NCBI RefSeq assembly: GCF_030326305.1
Contig: NZ_JACAKB010000016.1
Location: 20,206-84,205 of the forward strand
Source of the DNA: Myroides odoratimimus
GTDB taxonomy: Bacteria; Bacteroidota; Bacteroidia; Flavobacteriales; Flavobacteriaceae
Direction: 5' to 3'
DNA: 64,000 nucleotides
The translations under genes were made by a program, and so were the position numbers. Positions 9,386 to 20,814 of the stretch are shown one piece after another. The notes under the pieces were generated by a model. It had not been told where the DNA came from and made no database searches. It saw only the letters and a program-made list of their open reading frames with translations. Positions within the stretch are counted from its first letter, which is position 1; each line of letters opens with the position of its first letter.

Positions 9386-10747
9386 ATGTCAGTTTCTCTT
9401 ATACAAAAGTATAATGTACCTGGTCCTAGATACACTAGCTATCCCACTGTTCCTTACTGGGATGAGACCTCTTTTTCTGCAGATAAATGGATTGATTCTT
9501 TAAAGAGATCATTCGTTGAATCTAATCAAAAAGAAGGTATTAGTATCTATATCCATTTACCATTTTGCGAAAGCTTATGTACGTTTTGTGGCTGCCACAA
9601 GAGAATTACAAAAAGACATGAAGTAGAAAGTCCATATATAGATGCTCTTCTTAAGGAATGGGATTTATATTGTGCTTTATTTGATGAGAAACCCATTATC
9701 AAAGAAATCCATTTAGGTGGAGGGACTCCTACTTTCTTTTCGCCAAAACACTTAACTAAACTAATAGAAGGTATTAAGGCTAAAGCTATTATCGCTGATG
9801 GATATGAGTTTAGCTTTGAAGGACACCCTAATAATACAACTAAAGAACACTTATCTACCCTATACAAGCTAGGCTTTAGAAGAGTGAGCTTCGGTGTACA
9901 AGATTACAACCCTGAAGTACAAAAAGCAATCCATAGAGAACAGAGTTTTCACAATGTAGCTAAAGTAACTTTATGGGCAAAAGAACTAGGGTACACTTCT
10001 ATTTCTCATGATATCATATATGGACTACCTTTCCAAAAGTTAGAACATGTAATCGATACTATCGAAAAGACGAAATCTCTTTCTCCAGATCGTTTAGCAT
10101 TTTATAGCTATGCTCATGTGCCATGGATAAAAGGAAATGGTCAACGTGGCTTTAATGATGAAGATGTGCCAAAAGATGCTGAAAAACGTCAATTATACGA
10201 AAAAGGAAAAGAGCTTCTTCTTAAGAACGATTATATAGAAATAGGCATGGATCACTTTTCTTTAAAGACAGATTCACTATACAGATCTATGAATACTGGT
10301 CATATCCACAGAAATTTTATGGGATATACTTCTTCAAAGACACAAGTGATGATAGGATTAGGTGTTTCTTCTATCAGTGATAGTTGGTATGCTTTTGCGC
10401 AAAACGAAAAAGATATTGATACGTACTACAACCTTTTAGATCAAAATATTATTCCTGTAACCAAAGGACATATTTTAAACGAAGAAGATTTGATTATTAG
10501 AAAACATATCTTAAATTTAATGTGTGCTTTATCAACTGATTTATCAATTGATATTGATAAAGTTGATTTCAAACCTGTGTTAGAAGAATTAAAAGAATTA
10601 GAAAAAGACCAGCTTCTTGAAATCAAAGAATATAAAATTAAGATTACTAAAAAAGGTCGCGCGTTTGTAAGAAACATTTGTATGGCTCTTGATTTAAGAC
10701 TACAAAAAAACAAACCACAGAGACAATTGTTCTCGATGACTATCTAA
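9386..10747 (+). CDS. hemN: Oxygen-independent coproporphyrinogen III dehydrogenase HemN
   Basis: A radical-SAM enzyme that oxidatively decarboxylates coproporphyrinogen III to protoporphyrinogen IX in haem synthesis without oxygen. The chosen start MSVSLIQKYNVPGPRYTSYP is the classic HemN N-terminus (453 residues). PFCESLCTFCGCHKR holds the CX3CX2CXC cluster motif characteristic of true HemN rather than HemW. GGGTPTFF (SAM binding) and a HemN C-terminal domain follow. A small membrane protein gene lies 15 bp downstream and may be cotranscribed. Confidence 0.96.
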   Translation: MSVSLIQKYNVPGPRYTSYPTVPYWDETSFSADKWIDSLKRSFVESNQKEGISIYIHLPFCESLCTFCGCHKRITKRHEVESPYIDALLKEWDLYCALFDEKPIIKEIHLGGGTPTFFSPKHLTKLIEGIKAKAIIADGYEFSFEGHPNNTTKEHLSTLYKLGFRRVSFGVQDYNPEVQKAIHREQSFHNVAKVTLWAKELGYTSISHDIIYGLPFQKLEHVIDTIEKTKSLSPDRLAFYSYAHVPWIKGNGQRGFNDEDVPKDAEKRQLYEKGKELLLKNDYIEIGMDHFSLKTDSLYRSMNTGHIHRNFMGYTSSKTQVMIGLGVSSISDSWYAFAQNEKDIDTYYNLLDQNIIPVTKGHILNEEDLIIRKHILNLMCALSTDLSIDIDKVDFKPVLEELKELEKDQLLEIKEYKIKITKKGRAFVRNICMALDLRLQKNKPQRQLFSMTI

Positions 10748-10762
10748 TAAAAAATAAGTATA

Positions 10763-10960
10763 ATGAATAAGAATGTTGAGAAGATAATTACTTTCCTTGT
10801 GTTACTAGGATTAGTTTCTGGAATATATAATCTAGATATGGATAACCTATGGTCTATCCAACACAATTGGTTATCTTATATTGGTTTTATTATTTTTATA
10901 GCTTACCTAGTTTACTCTATAAAAAAAGCAGCTAAAATACAGGATCAAAAAAGCCTGTAA
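10763..10960 (+). CDS. Small two-TM membrane protein of unknown function
   Basis: A 65-residue protein with two hydrophobic segments (about 8-24 and 37-54) and a basic C-terminus (KKAAKIQDQK). It starts 15 bp after hemN in the same direction and ends before a shared terminator, so it is probably in the hemN transcript. I do not recognise a family. Confidence 0.6.
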   Translation: MNKNVEKIITFLVLLGLVSGIYNLDMDNLWSIQHNWLSYIGFIIFIAYLVYSIKKAAKIQDQKSL

Positions 10961-11014
10961 TCTATACTTGAATTGTCATTTGTTTATTGTTTACTCTCAG
11001 GTAAACGATAGTAT

Positions 11015-11052
11015 AAAAAAAGTCCTTAATCTCACGATTAAGGACTTTTTAT
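11015..11052. terminator. Bidirectional terminator between the hemN unit and acs
   Basis: The 10-bp stem agtccttaat/attaaggact (11021-11030 with 11037-11046) is flanked by an A run and a T run. It serves the two convergent transcripts. Confidence 0.85.
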
Positions 11053-11069
11053 TATGTACAACTATTTGA

Positions 11070-12980
11070 TTACTCAACTTTATTATTCATAATCACTTCT
11101 ATCACCTCTGGATTAATAAGTGTTGATACATCACCGAACTCTTTCGTTTCTCCATTAGAGATAGAGCGAAGTATTCTTCTCATAATTTTACCAGATCTAG
11201 TCTTAGGAAGGCTATCCACAAACTGAATCTTATCCAACTTAGCGATTGGTCCAATATGACTTGATATATACTGATTAATCTCGCGTTTAAGATTTTCTCT
11301 ATCACGAGCCTCTCCTTCTACTTTTAATGTAATAAATCCATATAAAGCATTTCCTTTGATATCGTGTTTATATCCTACTACAGCACTTTCTGCTACAGCT
11401 GGATGCTCGTTAATAGCATCTTCTATAGGAGCTGTTCCTAGATTATGTCCAGAAACAATAACAACATCATCTGCACGTCCTGTAATTCTATAATATCCTA
11501 CTTCATCTCTTAAAGCTCCATCTCCTGTAAAGTATTTACCTGGAAACTGACCAAAGTAAGTCTCTTTATAACGTTCATGATCTCCCCAAATAGTACGAGC
11601 CATAGAAGGCCAAGGGAATTTAATACACAATGAGCCATCTACCTGATTATCCTCTATCTCATTTCTCTTCTCATCCATTAATACAGCTTGTATACCCGGT
11701 AATGGTAAAGTCGCATAAGTAGGCTTAGTAGGTGTAATAAATGGCAGTGGAGAAACTAAGATACTTCCTGTCTCTGTCTGCCACCAAGTATCCACTATAG
11801 GACATCTTTTCTTTCCTACATGGTCATTATACCAGTGCCAAGCTTCCTCATTAATAGGCTCTCCTACTGAACCAATAACTCTTAAGCTAGATAAGTCATG
11901 TGAATTTACATAACTATAATCTTCTGTCATCAACGAACGAATAGCTGTAGGAGCCGTATAGAATTGGGTTACTTTATACTTATCAATGATATCCCAGAAT
12001 CTACTAGGTGTTGGGTAAGATGGCACTCCTTCAAACATCACTGTAGTCGCACCATTTAACAATGGCCCGTAAATAATATAAGAATGTCCTGTAATCCAAC
12101 CACAGTCAGCAGTACACCAGAAGACATCCTCTTCTTTATAATCAAAAATATTTTTAAAAGAATAAGCCGTTTGCACCATATACCCTGCTGTAGTATGCAC
12201 CATTCCTTTAGGAGCACCTGTAGAACCAGAAGTATAAAGAATAAATAAAGGATCTTCTGCATCCATTACTTGAGCCACATGATTATTAGATGCTTCTTCT
12301 AATAAAGGAGCTAACCACATATCTCTTCCCTCTTTAAAAGCGACTTCAGCACCTGTTCTCTTCACAACAAGTACTTTCTCCACTCCAGGGCAAGATTCTA
12401 ATGCTTCATCAATAATTGGCTTTAAAGGAATAGTCTTATTCCCTCTAAAACTTCCATCAGAAGTAATAACAAATTTACATTCAGAATCATTGATACGCTT
12501 TGTCACAGCAGACGAAGAAAAACCAGCGAATATAACACTGTGTATCGCTCCTAATCTAGCACATGCCAACATACTAACCGCTAATTCAGGAATCATAGGA
12601 AGATAGATACATACTCGATCTCCTTTTTTAACCCCTTGTTCTTTCAGAACATTAGCCATCTTACACACTCTATTATATAAGTCATTATAAGTAATAGTTT
12701 CTGCTTGTTCTTCAGGATTATTAGGCTCAAATATAATTGCCGCTTTCTCTCCACGTTTTGCAAGATGACGATCAATACAGTTCTTTACGATATTCAATTT
12801 AGCATTTACAAACCACTGAAATTTAGATTCCTCCATATCAAACTCGAATACCTTATCCCACACCTGATACCAAACGAAGTTTTCTTCTGCTATCTTTCCC
12901 CAGAACTTACGAGGTTCTCTAACGGATTTTTTATAGTGTTTAAAGTATTGTTCTAGATTCTCTATTTTATAATAACTCAT
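11070..12980 (-). CDS. acs: Acetyl-CoA synthetase (AMP-forming)
   Basis: Activates acetate with ATP and CoA to acetyl-CoA in the cytoplasm. The 636-residue length fits Acs (about 650). ANL-superfamily signatures are present: YTSGSTGAPKG (P-loop), DTWWQTETG, YFTGDGALRDEVGYYRITGRADDVV, and the C-terminal KTRSGKIMRR. The Lys in that last motif is the residue acetylated by Pat-type enzymes in characterised homologues. It is monocistronic. The CoA-transferase at 58.8 kb is the other acetate/acyl-CoA enzyme in the window. Confidence 0.97.
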   Translation of the reverse strand: MSYYKIENLEQYFKHYKKSVREPRKFWGKIAEENFVWYQVWDKVFEFDMEESKFQWFVNAKLNIVKNCIDRHLAKRGEKAAIIFEPNNPEEQAETITYNDLYNRVCKMANVLKEQGVKKGDRVCIYLPMIPELAVSMLACARLGAIHSVIFAGFSSSAVTKRINDSECKFVITSDGSFRGNKTIPLKPIIDEALESCPGVEKVLVVKRTGAEVAFKEGRDMWLAPLLEEASNNHVAQVMDAEDPLFILYTSGSTGAPKGMVHTTAGYMVQTAYSFKNIFDYKEEDVFWCTADCGWITGHSYIIYGPLLNGATTVMFEGVPSYPTPSRFWDIIDKYKVTQFYTAPTAIRSLMTEDYSYVNSHDLSSLRVIGSVGEPINEEAWHWYNDHVGKKRCPIVDTWWQTETGSILVSPLPFITPTKPTYATLPLPGIQAVLMDEKRNEIEDNQVDGSLCIKFPWPSMARTIWGDHERYKETYFGQFPGKYFTGDGALRDEVGYYRITGRADDVVIVSGHNLGTAPIEDAINEHPAVAESAVVGYKHDIKGNALYGFITLKVEGEARDRENLKREINQYISSHIGPIAKLDKIQFVDSLPKTRSGKIMRRILRSISNGETKEFGDVSTLINPEVIEVIMNNKVE

Positions 12981-13050
12981 ATTTAGTTGTGATTTTTTTA
13001 CGTTACATTTTTTTTAGCTCTTAAATATATGATTTTACTAATAAATAGCA

Positions 13051-13096
13051 AAAAGTCATACGATATTTTTATAATATAAAAACACCGTATGACTTC
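13051..13096 (-). terminator. Hairpin terminator downstream of the nitronate monooxygenase gene
   Basis: The 10-bp arms aagtcatacg/cgtatgactt (13053-13062, 13086-13095) enclose an AT-rich, partly self-complementary loop. A T run follows on the minus strand. Confidence 0.65.
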
Positions 13097-13114
13097 CGTT
13101 ATTTAAAATAATCT

Positions 13115-14056
13115 TTATAGCTGAGCTATTTCTTTCTTTGCTTGATCAAACTCAGCAATGATATTTTTAACAATATCACCTACTGGTTCTATTTTATGAA
13201 TTAGTCCAGATATTTGTCCCACCTCTAGTTCTCCTTCTACCAGATCTCCTTCAAACATTCCTTTTTTAGCACGAGCTCTACCCAAATATTCTTTTAATTC
13301 TTCTACTGAAGGATTCTTAGCATACAAGGCTTGAAGCCCTGCATAAAACTCATTCTTAATTAAGCGCACAGGAGCAAGTTCTTTCAATGTAAGAACAGTA
13401 TCTCCTTCTTGTACATCTAACAGAAGATTCTTAAAATTATCATGTGCGGAACTCTCCTCTGAGACAATAAATCGAGTCCCCATTTGCACTCCATCTGCTC
13501 CTAGTATCATCGCTGCTAACATTCCTCTACCTGTAGCGATACCTCCTGCAGCGATTAATGGTATAGAAATCTTCTCACGAACCATAGGAATTAAAGTAAG
13601 TGTAGTAGTCTCTTCTCGACCATTATGCCCTCCAGCTTCAAAACCTTCCGCAACTACAGCATCAACACCAGCCTCCTGTGCTTTTAAAGCAAATTTAGAA
13701 GAACTTACGACATGCACTACAGTAATACCGTGTTCTTTTAAAAAAGAAGTCCATGTCTTAGGGTTTCCTGCGGAAGTAAAGACTATTTTTACTCCTTCTT
13801 CTACAATAATGTTCATGATTTCCTCAATATTCGGATATAACATTGGAACATTAACTCCAAACGGTTTATCAGTTGCTTTCTTACACTTTTGAATATGTTC
13901 TCTTAGTACTTCAGGATACATTGACCCAGCTCCTATAAGCCCTAAACCACCAGCATTACTAACGGCACTAGCTAACTTATAACCACTGTTCCAAATCATC
14001 CCTCCTTGCACTATAGGGTGCTGGATTTTAAAAAGATCTACTAACTTATTTTTCAT
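13115..14056 (-). CDS. Nitronate monooxygenase family FMN oxidoreductase
   Basis: A 313-residue TIM-barrel flavoprotein. PIVQGGMIWNSG at the N-terminus, the AGGHNGREE loop with the catalytic-type His, and GADGVQMGTRF (phosphate binding) identify the nitronate monooxygenase/FabK superfamily. An enoyl-ACP reductase (FabK) role cannot be excluded from sequence alone. The longer frame to 14122 overlaps mnmA and has a non-homologous N-terminus, so the start MKNKLVDLFKIQHP is chosen. It lies 14 bp downstream of the mnmA stop and is probably cotranscribed. Confidence 0.82.
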   Translation of the reverse strand: MKNKLVDLFKIQHPIVQGGMIWNSGYKLASAVSNAGGLGLIGAGSMYPEVLREHIQKCKKATDKPFGVNVPMLYPNIEEIMNIIVEEGVKIVFTSAGNPKTWTSFLKEHGITVVHVVSSSKFALKAQEAGVDAVVAEGFEAGGHNGREETTTLTLIPMVREKISIPLIAAGGIATGRGMLAAMILGADGVQMGTRFIVSEESSAHDNFKNLLLDVQEGDTVLTLKELAPVRLIKNEFYAGLQALYAKNPSVEELKEYLGRARAKKGMFEGDLVEGELEVGQISGLIHKIEPVGDIVKNIIAEFDQAKKEIAQL

Positions 14057-14070
14057 TGTATTTTGGTTGT

Positions 14071-15282
14071 TTATAGTTTCGAAATAACACCCGAACCAAT
14101 TAGTTCGTCTTCGATATGCCAAGATACAAATTGTCCTTCAGTGATAGCAGATTGCGGTTCTTCAAAACGAACATACATACCTTCTTTCATCTTGTGTAAA
14201 GTAGCTTTTTGCAAAGGTTGGCGATATCTTATACGTGCTAATATAGACATTGTTTCTCCTTCTTGCAATGCTAAATCTTCTCTAATCCAATGAATTTCTG
14301 ATTCTTTTACAAATAATGCTTTGTGGAATAATCCTGGGTGATCACTTCCTTGTCCTGTGTAAATGATATTCTCCTTTACATCAGTACCTATAATAAACAG
14401 TGGTTCAGCAGTACCTCCTACATTTAACCCTTTGCGTTGACCAATAGTAAAGAAGTGAGCCCCGAAGTGCTCACCTACCTTTTTACCCATTTCTGGTTTG
14501 TACACAATTGATTTCGCTTCACTGTACAAAGCATCTTCCAATGTAGAGAATGTCTCTTCCTCTTTCGCATAGATAGACGAATCTTTTGGTATTTCATAGA
14601 TAAGTCCATCTTTTCTTTTCAACTGTTGTTGCAAGAATTCAGGCAATCTTACCTTACCAATGAAACACAATCCTTGAGAGTCTTTTTTATCAGCTGTGAT
14701 TAAGTTCATCTTAGCGGCTATCTCACGCACTTGTGGCTTAAGCAATTCTCCTACTGGGAATAACGCCTTTGCCAATTGCTCTTGAGATAACTGACATAAA
14801 AAGTAAGACTGATCTTTATTAGGATCTACACCTGCCAATAGTTTATATACTGTCTCTTGTGTACCGTCTTCTTTTGTGATTACTTCTTCATCTTTACGAC
14901 AATAATGACCTGTAGCTACATAATCTGCACCTAAAGTCATTGCAATTTTCATAAATACATCAAACTTGATCTCACGATTACACAATACGTCTGGATTAGG
15001 GGTACGACCATTCTCATACTCCTTAAACATATAATCTACAATCTTCTCTTTATATTGTTCGCTTAAGTCTACTGTTTGGAATGGTATCCCAAGTTTCTCA
15101 GCGACCATTAAAGCATCGTTGCTATCTTCTAGCCATGGACATTCATTAGAAATTGTCACAGAATCATCGTGCCAGTTTTTCATGAAGAGTCCAATAACTT
15201 CATACCCTTGTTCTTTCAGTAAATAAGCTGCGACACTTGAGTCTACACCTCCCGAAAGACCTACTACTACTCTTTTCTTCAT
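14071..15282 (-). CDS. mnmA: tRNA-specific 2-thiouridylase MnmA
   Basis: Thiolates the wobble uridine of tRNA Lys, Glu and Gln. The 403-residue protein has the PP-loop [12 protein letters not shown] at about 7-18 and catalytic cysteines in [10 protein letters not shown] and GLCFIGKV. The chosen start [12 protein letters not shown] puts the PP-loop at the usual place. The 15 extra codons upstream would cover the inverted repeat and -7 box at 15293-15323. It is the first gene of a likely mnmA-nitronate monooxygenase operon. Confidence 0.96.
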   Translation of the reverse strand: MKKRVVVGLSGGVDSSVAAYLLKEQGYEVIGLFMKNWHDDSVTISNECPWLEDSNDALMVAEKLGIPFQTVDLSEQYKEKIVDYMFKEYENGRTPNPDVLCNREIKFDVFMKIAMTLGADYVATGHYCRKDEEVITKEDGTQETVYKLLAGVDPNKDQSYFLCQLSQEQLAKALFPVGELLKPQVREIAAKMNLITADKKDSQGLCFIGKVRLPEFLQQQLKRKDGLIYEIPKDSSIYAKEEETFSTLEDALYSEAKSIVYKPEMGKKVGEHFGAHFFTIGQRKGLNVGGTAEPLFIIGTDVKENIIYTGQGSDHPGLFHKALFVKESEIHWIREDLALQEGETMSILARIRYRQPLQKATLHKMKEGMYVRFEEPQSAITEGQFVSWHIEDELIGSGVISKL

Positions 15283-15292
15283 AATAAAAAAT

Positions 15293-15323
15293 ATTGCGGC
15301 AAATTTACGAGAAATGCCGCAAT
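15293..15323 (-). promoter_or_regulatory. Operator-like palindrome overlapping the mnmA -7 box
   Basis: The perfect 9-bp arms attgcggca (15293-15301) and tgccgcaat (15315-15323) are separated by 13 bp. The minus-strand TAAATTTG at 15300-15307, a TAnnTTTG match, lies across one arm. This is the geometry of a repressor operator over a promoter; alternatively it forms a leader hairpin. Confidence 0.5.
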
Positions 15324-15389
15324 ACAAAAAGTTTTTGAATTTATCTTATCTTTTAATTATGATTCTCTCATAGAGAAAAACTATTAAAC

Positions 15390-16199
15390 TTACTTTATTT
15401 GTCTACCCAGTAACTCTGACTGTGCTTTTGCCTTATTAATACCTTCAACTAATTTTTGTAATACTTCTTCTTCATTGAAGTATTTAATCGCTTGTTCAGT
15501 AGTACCTCCTTTTGACGAAACTTTTGCTATCCAATCTTGTGTAGAAAGTGAATTGGCTTCATACAGCCCTAGAGCACCTGATATAGTTTGCTTCACTAAC
15601 AATTCTGCTTGTGACGGTTCAAAACCATAAGATATCGCCGCTTGTATCATAGCTTCCATAAAATAAAACACATAGGCAGGTCCACTACCTGATACAGCAG
15701 TAGCCGCATCTATTTTATTTTCTTCAGACACATATACAGACTTACCTGTAGTATTAATTAAGTTCTGAATAATGAACAACTCTTTTCGATCTAGTTCTTC
15801 TGAAGCGGTAAAAACAGTCATACCTCTACCAATCTGAGTTGGTAAGTTAGGCATAGAACGCACTACCTTATCTATTCCTAGATCTTGCTGTAATCTACTA
15901 ATAGAAATACCAGCCATCACAGAAACTATTATTTGTTCTTTATTTACATATCTCTTTAAATCAGCAACTAATATAGCGAAGTCTTGGGGTTTCACTGCCA
16001 CGATAACAATGTCACAAGTTCCGATATCACCATCCATTTGATAACGATAAGACAATCCATGAATATTACGATTATCTTCCAGAGTTTTCTGTGAACGTGT
16101 ATATATCAATACATCTGATGGGTTTATAAATCTTGAATTTATAAATCCATTGGCAAACGTACTCCCCATATTCCCCATTCCTATAATTGCTATTCTCAT
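15390..16199 (-). CDS. proC: Pyrroline-5-carboxylate reductase
   Basis: Catalyses the last step of proline synthesis, reducing pyrroline-5-carboxylate with NAD(P)H. The 269-residue protein shows the Rossmann motif IAIIGMGNMGS at the chosen start, AVSGSGPAYVFYFMEAM, and the C-terminal signature SSKGGTTEQAI. The first Met of the frame (MFFF) lies within the T run of the yidC terminator, so MRIAIIG is preferred. The start is only 8 bp from the yidC terminator hairpin. Expression therefore depends on readthrough or on a promoter inside yidC. Confidence 0.95.
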   Translation of the reverse strand: MRIAIIGMGNMGSTFANGFINSRFINPSDVLIYTRSQKTLEDNRNIHGLSYRYQMDGDIGTCDIVIVAVKPQDFAILVADLKRYVNKEQIIVSVMAGISISRLQQDLGIDKVVRSMPNLPTQIGRGMTVFTASEELDRKELFIIQNLINTTGKSVYVSEENKIDAATAVSGSGPAYVFYFMEAMIQAAISYGFEPSQAELLVKQTISGALGLYEANSLSTQDWIAKVSSKGGTTEQAIKYFNEEEVLQKLVEGINKAKAQSELLGRQIK

Positions 16200-16200
16200 A

Positions 16201-16234
16201 AAAAAAAACACCTCTGAATTTGATCAGAGGTGTT
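16201..16234 (-). terminator. Terminator after yidC
   Basis: The perfect 11-bp stem aacacctctga/tcagaggtgtt (16207-16217, 16224-16234) is followed on the minus strand by a T run. It ends almost exactly where proC begins. Confidence 0.88.
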
Positions 16235-16247
16235 AAATATAAAAGAA

Positions 16248-18155
16248 TTATTTATTTTTCTTCTTTCTTTCTTCTTGTAATTTTTGTTGCTCTTGCGCTT
16301 GTTGCATCATTTCTTGCATTTTACGTTGGAACTTACCTTTTGGACGCTCTTTCGTTTTATTGTCTTCAATGATTGCTTTAATTTTTTCTTCTTTCACAAT
16401 GTGGTTTTTAATAACATACATAATACCAATTGTAATTAAGTTAGAAATAAAATAGTACAAACTCAATCCTGACGCGTAGTTATTAAAGAAGAACAACATC
16501 ATTAATGGAGAGATATAAATCATCACCTTCATGATCTTACTCATATCTGGCATCCCTTCTTGAGCTGGCGCAGCCATTTGTTGATCTCCTGTAGTCATCT
16601 TCATATATACAAAGATTGCAACAGAAGCTAAGATTGGGAATAAACTCACATGGTTACCATAGAATGGAATACGGAAAGGTAATTCTAAAATCTGGTCATA
16701 AGACGATAAGTCATCTGCCCATAAGAATGATTTTTGTCTCAAATCAAATGCTGACGGGAAGAATTGGAACAATGAATAGAAGATAGGAATTTGTAACAAC
16801 GCTGGAATACATCCTGCCATAGGGTTAACTCCTGCTTTAGAGTACAAGTTCATTGTCTCTTGTTGCTTTTTCATTGGATCGTTTTTATATTTCTCATTCA
16901 ACTCGTTCACTTCTGGACGAATTGCTTTCATTTTTGCTTGAGAAACATAAGACTTATAAGTCAATGGAGAAATTAATAATCTCACAAGTACAGTTAATGC
17001 AATAATAGCAATACCATAAGGTAAGAATGAACTCAATACTCCAAATACTGGAATAAATAAGAAACGGTTTAACCATCCAAAGATTCCCCATCCTAGAGGA
17101 ACAATCTTATCTAATCCTTGATCATAAGATTTTAATAATTTATAATCTGCTGGTCCGAAGAACCACTTCATATCATAGTTTAACTCTCCACCAGTGTAAG
17201 CTAAAGGCATTCTAGCATTGAATTGTTTTGTAAACACTGTATCAACTGCCTCATCATGAACCAAGTTAGCTGATTTTAAACTAGCTGTATCAAAAGCTTT
17301 ATCTGTAATTAAAACAGAAGCAAAGAAATGTTGTTTAAAGGCAACAAAACTTACATTTTTAGCTTCAGTACTATCATCCTTACTTGTGTTACTTAGACTG
17401 TTATCTTTTCCTCCTTCATACTCATAGTATACACGAGTATATTGGTTCTCATAAGTAATACTCTTCTCATTACTATATGTCTTTAAGCTCCAGTCTAATG
17501 CTGGTGTCTCTGCTATATTAATAACTCTACTTAATCCTTGTGTACGAATAGTAAAGTCTAACATATAGTCATCTGGCTTCAATACATATCTATACTCTAA
17601 AAACTCAGTAGCTGATACTTTTAAACGCATAGATAACACTTGATTCTCTCCTTCTTTTGTCAATTCAGGCTCAAAGAACAAATCTCTTGTATTAAACTTT
17701 TTGTTATCCTTTGTATATAACTCTAAATTAAACTCAGCGTTATTATCTTTAATTAACTCTACTAATTCTTTAGAGTTTTTATTAAAACGAGCATTGTTAT
17801 TGATTACAACATTTGATAAACTACCTCCTTTATTTTCAACAACTAAAGTCAGTAATTCATTCTTAAGTTCTGTTTTACCTCCTTGAGCAGATGGTAATGT
17901 TGCACTATAAGCAAATGGGCCTAAAGCAGCTTGTAAAGCAGTATTCTGAACAGAATCTGTTTCTACATGATTACTTATAGCACTTGAAATTTTCTCAGAT
18001 TCAGCTTCTTTAACTATCTCTTTTTTAGCTACCTCATTATCTTGAGCGATAGCTTCTTTCTCTTTGTTGATATTATTCAACATCATCCAAATTAGCAATC
18101 CGGCTATAATAACAAAGCCGACAATACTGTTACGATCTAATTTTTTTCCTTCCAT
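16248..18155 (-). CDS. yidC: Membrane protein insertase YidC
   Basis: Inserts and folds inner-membrane proteins, alone or with SecYEG. The 635-residue Gram-negative form has an N-terminal TM anchor (about 10-26) and a large periplasmic beta domain (about 60-340). The five-TM insertase core follows (about 350-580), with YKSYVSQAKMKAIRPEV and NPMAGCIPALLQIPIFYSLF. The C-terminus is basic and Gln/Lys-rich (EEKIKAI to KKKNK), as in ribosome-binding tails. It lies 62 bp downstream of pyrG, an order I recall from other flavobacteria, and is probably cotranscribed. Confidence 0.96.
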   Translation of the reverse strand: MEGKKLDRNSIVGFVIIAGLLIWMMLNNINKEKEAIAQDNEVAKKEIVKEAESEKISSAISNHVETDSVQNTALQAALGPFAYSATLPSAQGGKTELKNELLTLVVENKGGSLSNVVINNNARFNKNSKELVELIKDNNAEFNLELYTKDNKKFNTRDLFFEPELTKEGENQVLSMRLKVSATEFLEYRYVLKPDDYMLDFTIRTQGLSRVINIAETPALDWSLKTYSNEKSITYENQYTRVYYEYEGGKDNSLSNTSKDDSTEAKNVSFVAFKQHFFASVLITDKAFDTASLKSANLVHDEAVDTVFTKQFNARMPLAYTGGELNYDMKWFFGPADYKLLKSYDQGLDKIVPLGWGIFGWLNRFLFIPVFGVLSSFLPYGIAIIALTVLVRLLISPLTYKSYVSQAKMKAIRPEVNELNEKYKNDPMKKQQETMNLYSKAGVNPMAGCIPALLQIPIFYSLFQFFPSAFDLRQKSFLWADDLSSYDQILELPFRIPFYGNHVSLFPILASVAIFVYMKMTTGDQQMAAPAQEGMPDMSKIMKVMIYISPLMMLFFFNNYASGLSLYYFISNLITIGIMYVIKNHIVKEEKIKAIIEDNKTKERPKGKFQRKMQEMMQQAQEQQKLQEERKKKNK

Positions 18156-18217
18156 TACTTAATTTGTAGTTTATCAAATTTTTCGCTGTAATAATACTCG
18201 CTTATTACCTTTAGAAC

Positions 18218-19831
<1,614 letters not shown>

Positions 19832-19872
19832 TTAGTGTGTGTATTAGTTGTGTAGTTAACAATAAAACTTGG

Positions 19873-19880
19873 CAAAAATA
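19873..19880 (-). promoter_or_regulatory. -7 promoter element of pyrG
   Basis: The minus strand reads TATTTTTG (TAnnTTTG) about 41 bp before the pyrG start. No convincing -33 element is seen. Confidence 0.35.
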
Positions 19881-19881
19881 C

Positions 19882-20244
19882 AACATTCCGAGCTATTCTT
19901 CTAATTTTAGATTAGCTAAAAAAGCTTCTAAGACTAACTTATAGTTTTTTAACCTTTTAGAAAACATACTAGAAAATATTATTTTGAACATTGTAAAAAA
20001 ACACTCTATTGTATCACATTAGTATATACTTTTGTATATTAATCCATTATAATAATGGCCCATAAAAATATTTTACAAAATATAAGAAGTATTAAAAAAT
20101 GTGTTCTAGTACTTTAAACCAAATCGCATTACAAGAATTTTAACATTTATAGAGATATAAATCACGTTTCCAAGAGCTAGAATTAATACATTACACCTGT
20201 TTTTACCATAAAACAAATCTATTCAATCCAATAAAAGTAATTAA
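19882..20244. other. Intergenic region between pyrG and the Crp/Fnr gene
   Basis: AT-rich and without a supported reading frame. TACTTTTG at 20027-20034 matches the rightward -7 consensus but lies about 210 bp from the Crp/Fnr start. No hairpin or repeat stands out. Confidence 0.5.
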
Positions 20245-20814
20245 ATGACCATAGAGCAAATCATTGATCTTATCTATCCTTTATCTAAAGCTGCTAAAGG
20301 CAAGCTTATTTCTGTCTTTACAGAAATCACGTTCCCTAAGAACTACTTATTGTCAGAATATGAAAAACACGAGAACTATTTCTACTTTATTAAAAATGGC
20401 TTAGTACGTGCCTATGCTATTCAAGAGGACAGAGAACTTACTTTTTGGTTTGGTAAAGACGGAGATCCTGCTCTATCTATGTACAACTATATACTCAATA
20501 GACCTAGTTATGAGACAATAGACCTTATAGAAGACAGCACATTTTATTTTACTAAGATAAGTCAATTAGAACAACTATACTTAACAGATATTGAAATCGC
20601 TAATTGGGGAAGAAAATTTGCTGAAATAGAACTTCTAAAAACAGAAGAACGTGCTATCAGTAGACAAATCAAATCTGCTAAAGAAAGATATATTGATCTT
20701 CTAGAGAAAGATCCATACCTTCTAAATAGAGTTCCCCTGAAGTATATTGCTTCATTTTTAGGCGTAACTCAGGTAAGTTTGAGTAGAATTCGCAGTGAAT
20801 TCCTCAAAAAATAG
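20245..20814 (+). CDS. Crp/Fnr family transcriptional regulator
   Basis: A 189-residue regulator. It has an N-terminal cyclic-nucleotide-binding-like barrel (about 20-115, with NYFYFIKNGLVRAYAI) and a C-terminal winged helix (about 145-187, PLKYIASFLGVTQVSLSRIRSEF). There is no cysteine set of the FNR type, and the cNMP-binding PGE-x-A-L pattern is absent, so the ligand is unknown. It is followed codirectionally by the LysP-like permease 230 bp downstream, which could be a target. A -7 box at 20027-20034 implies a long leader. Confidence 0.85.
   Translation: MTIEQIIDLIYPLSKAAKGKLISVFTEITFPKNYLLSEYEKHENYFYFIKNGLVRAYAIQEDRELTFWFGKDGDPALSMYNYILNRPSYETIDLIEDSTFYFTKISQLEQLYLTDIEIANWGRKFAEIELLKTEERAISRQIKSAKERYIDLLEKDPYLLNRVPLKYIASFLGVTQVSLSRIRSEFLKK

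Noticed and set aside
9547-9867. 106-codon minus-strand frame inside hemN
   Set aside because: Antisense shadow of a well-supported gene.
13115-14122. Extended nitronate monooxygenase start overlapping mnmA
   Set aside because: The extra 22 residues lie over the mnmA 3' end and are not family-like; the ATG at 14056 begins the conserved sequence.
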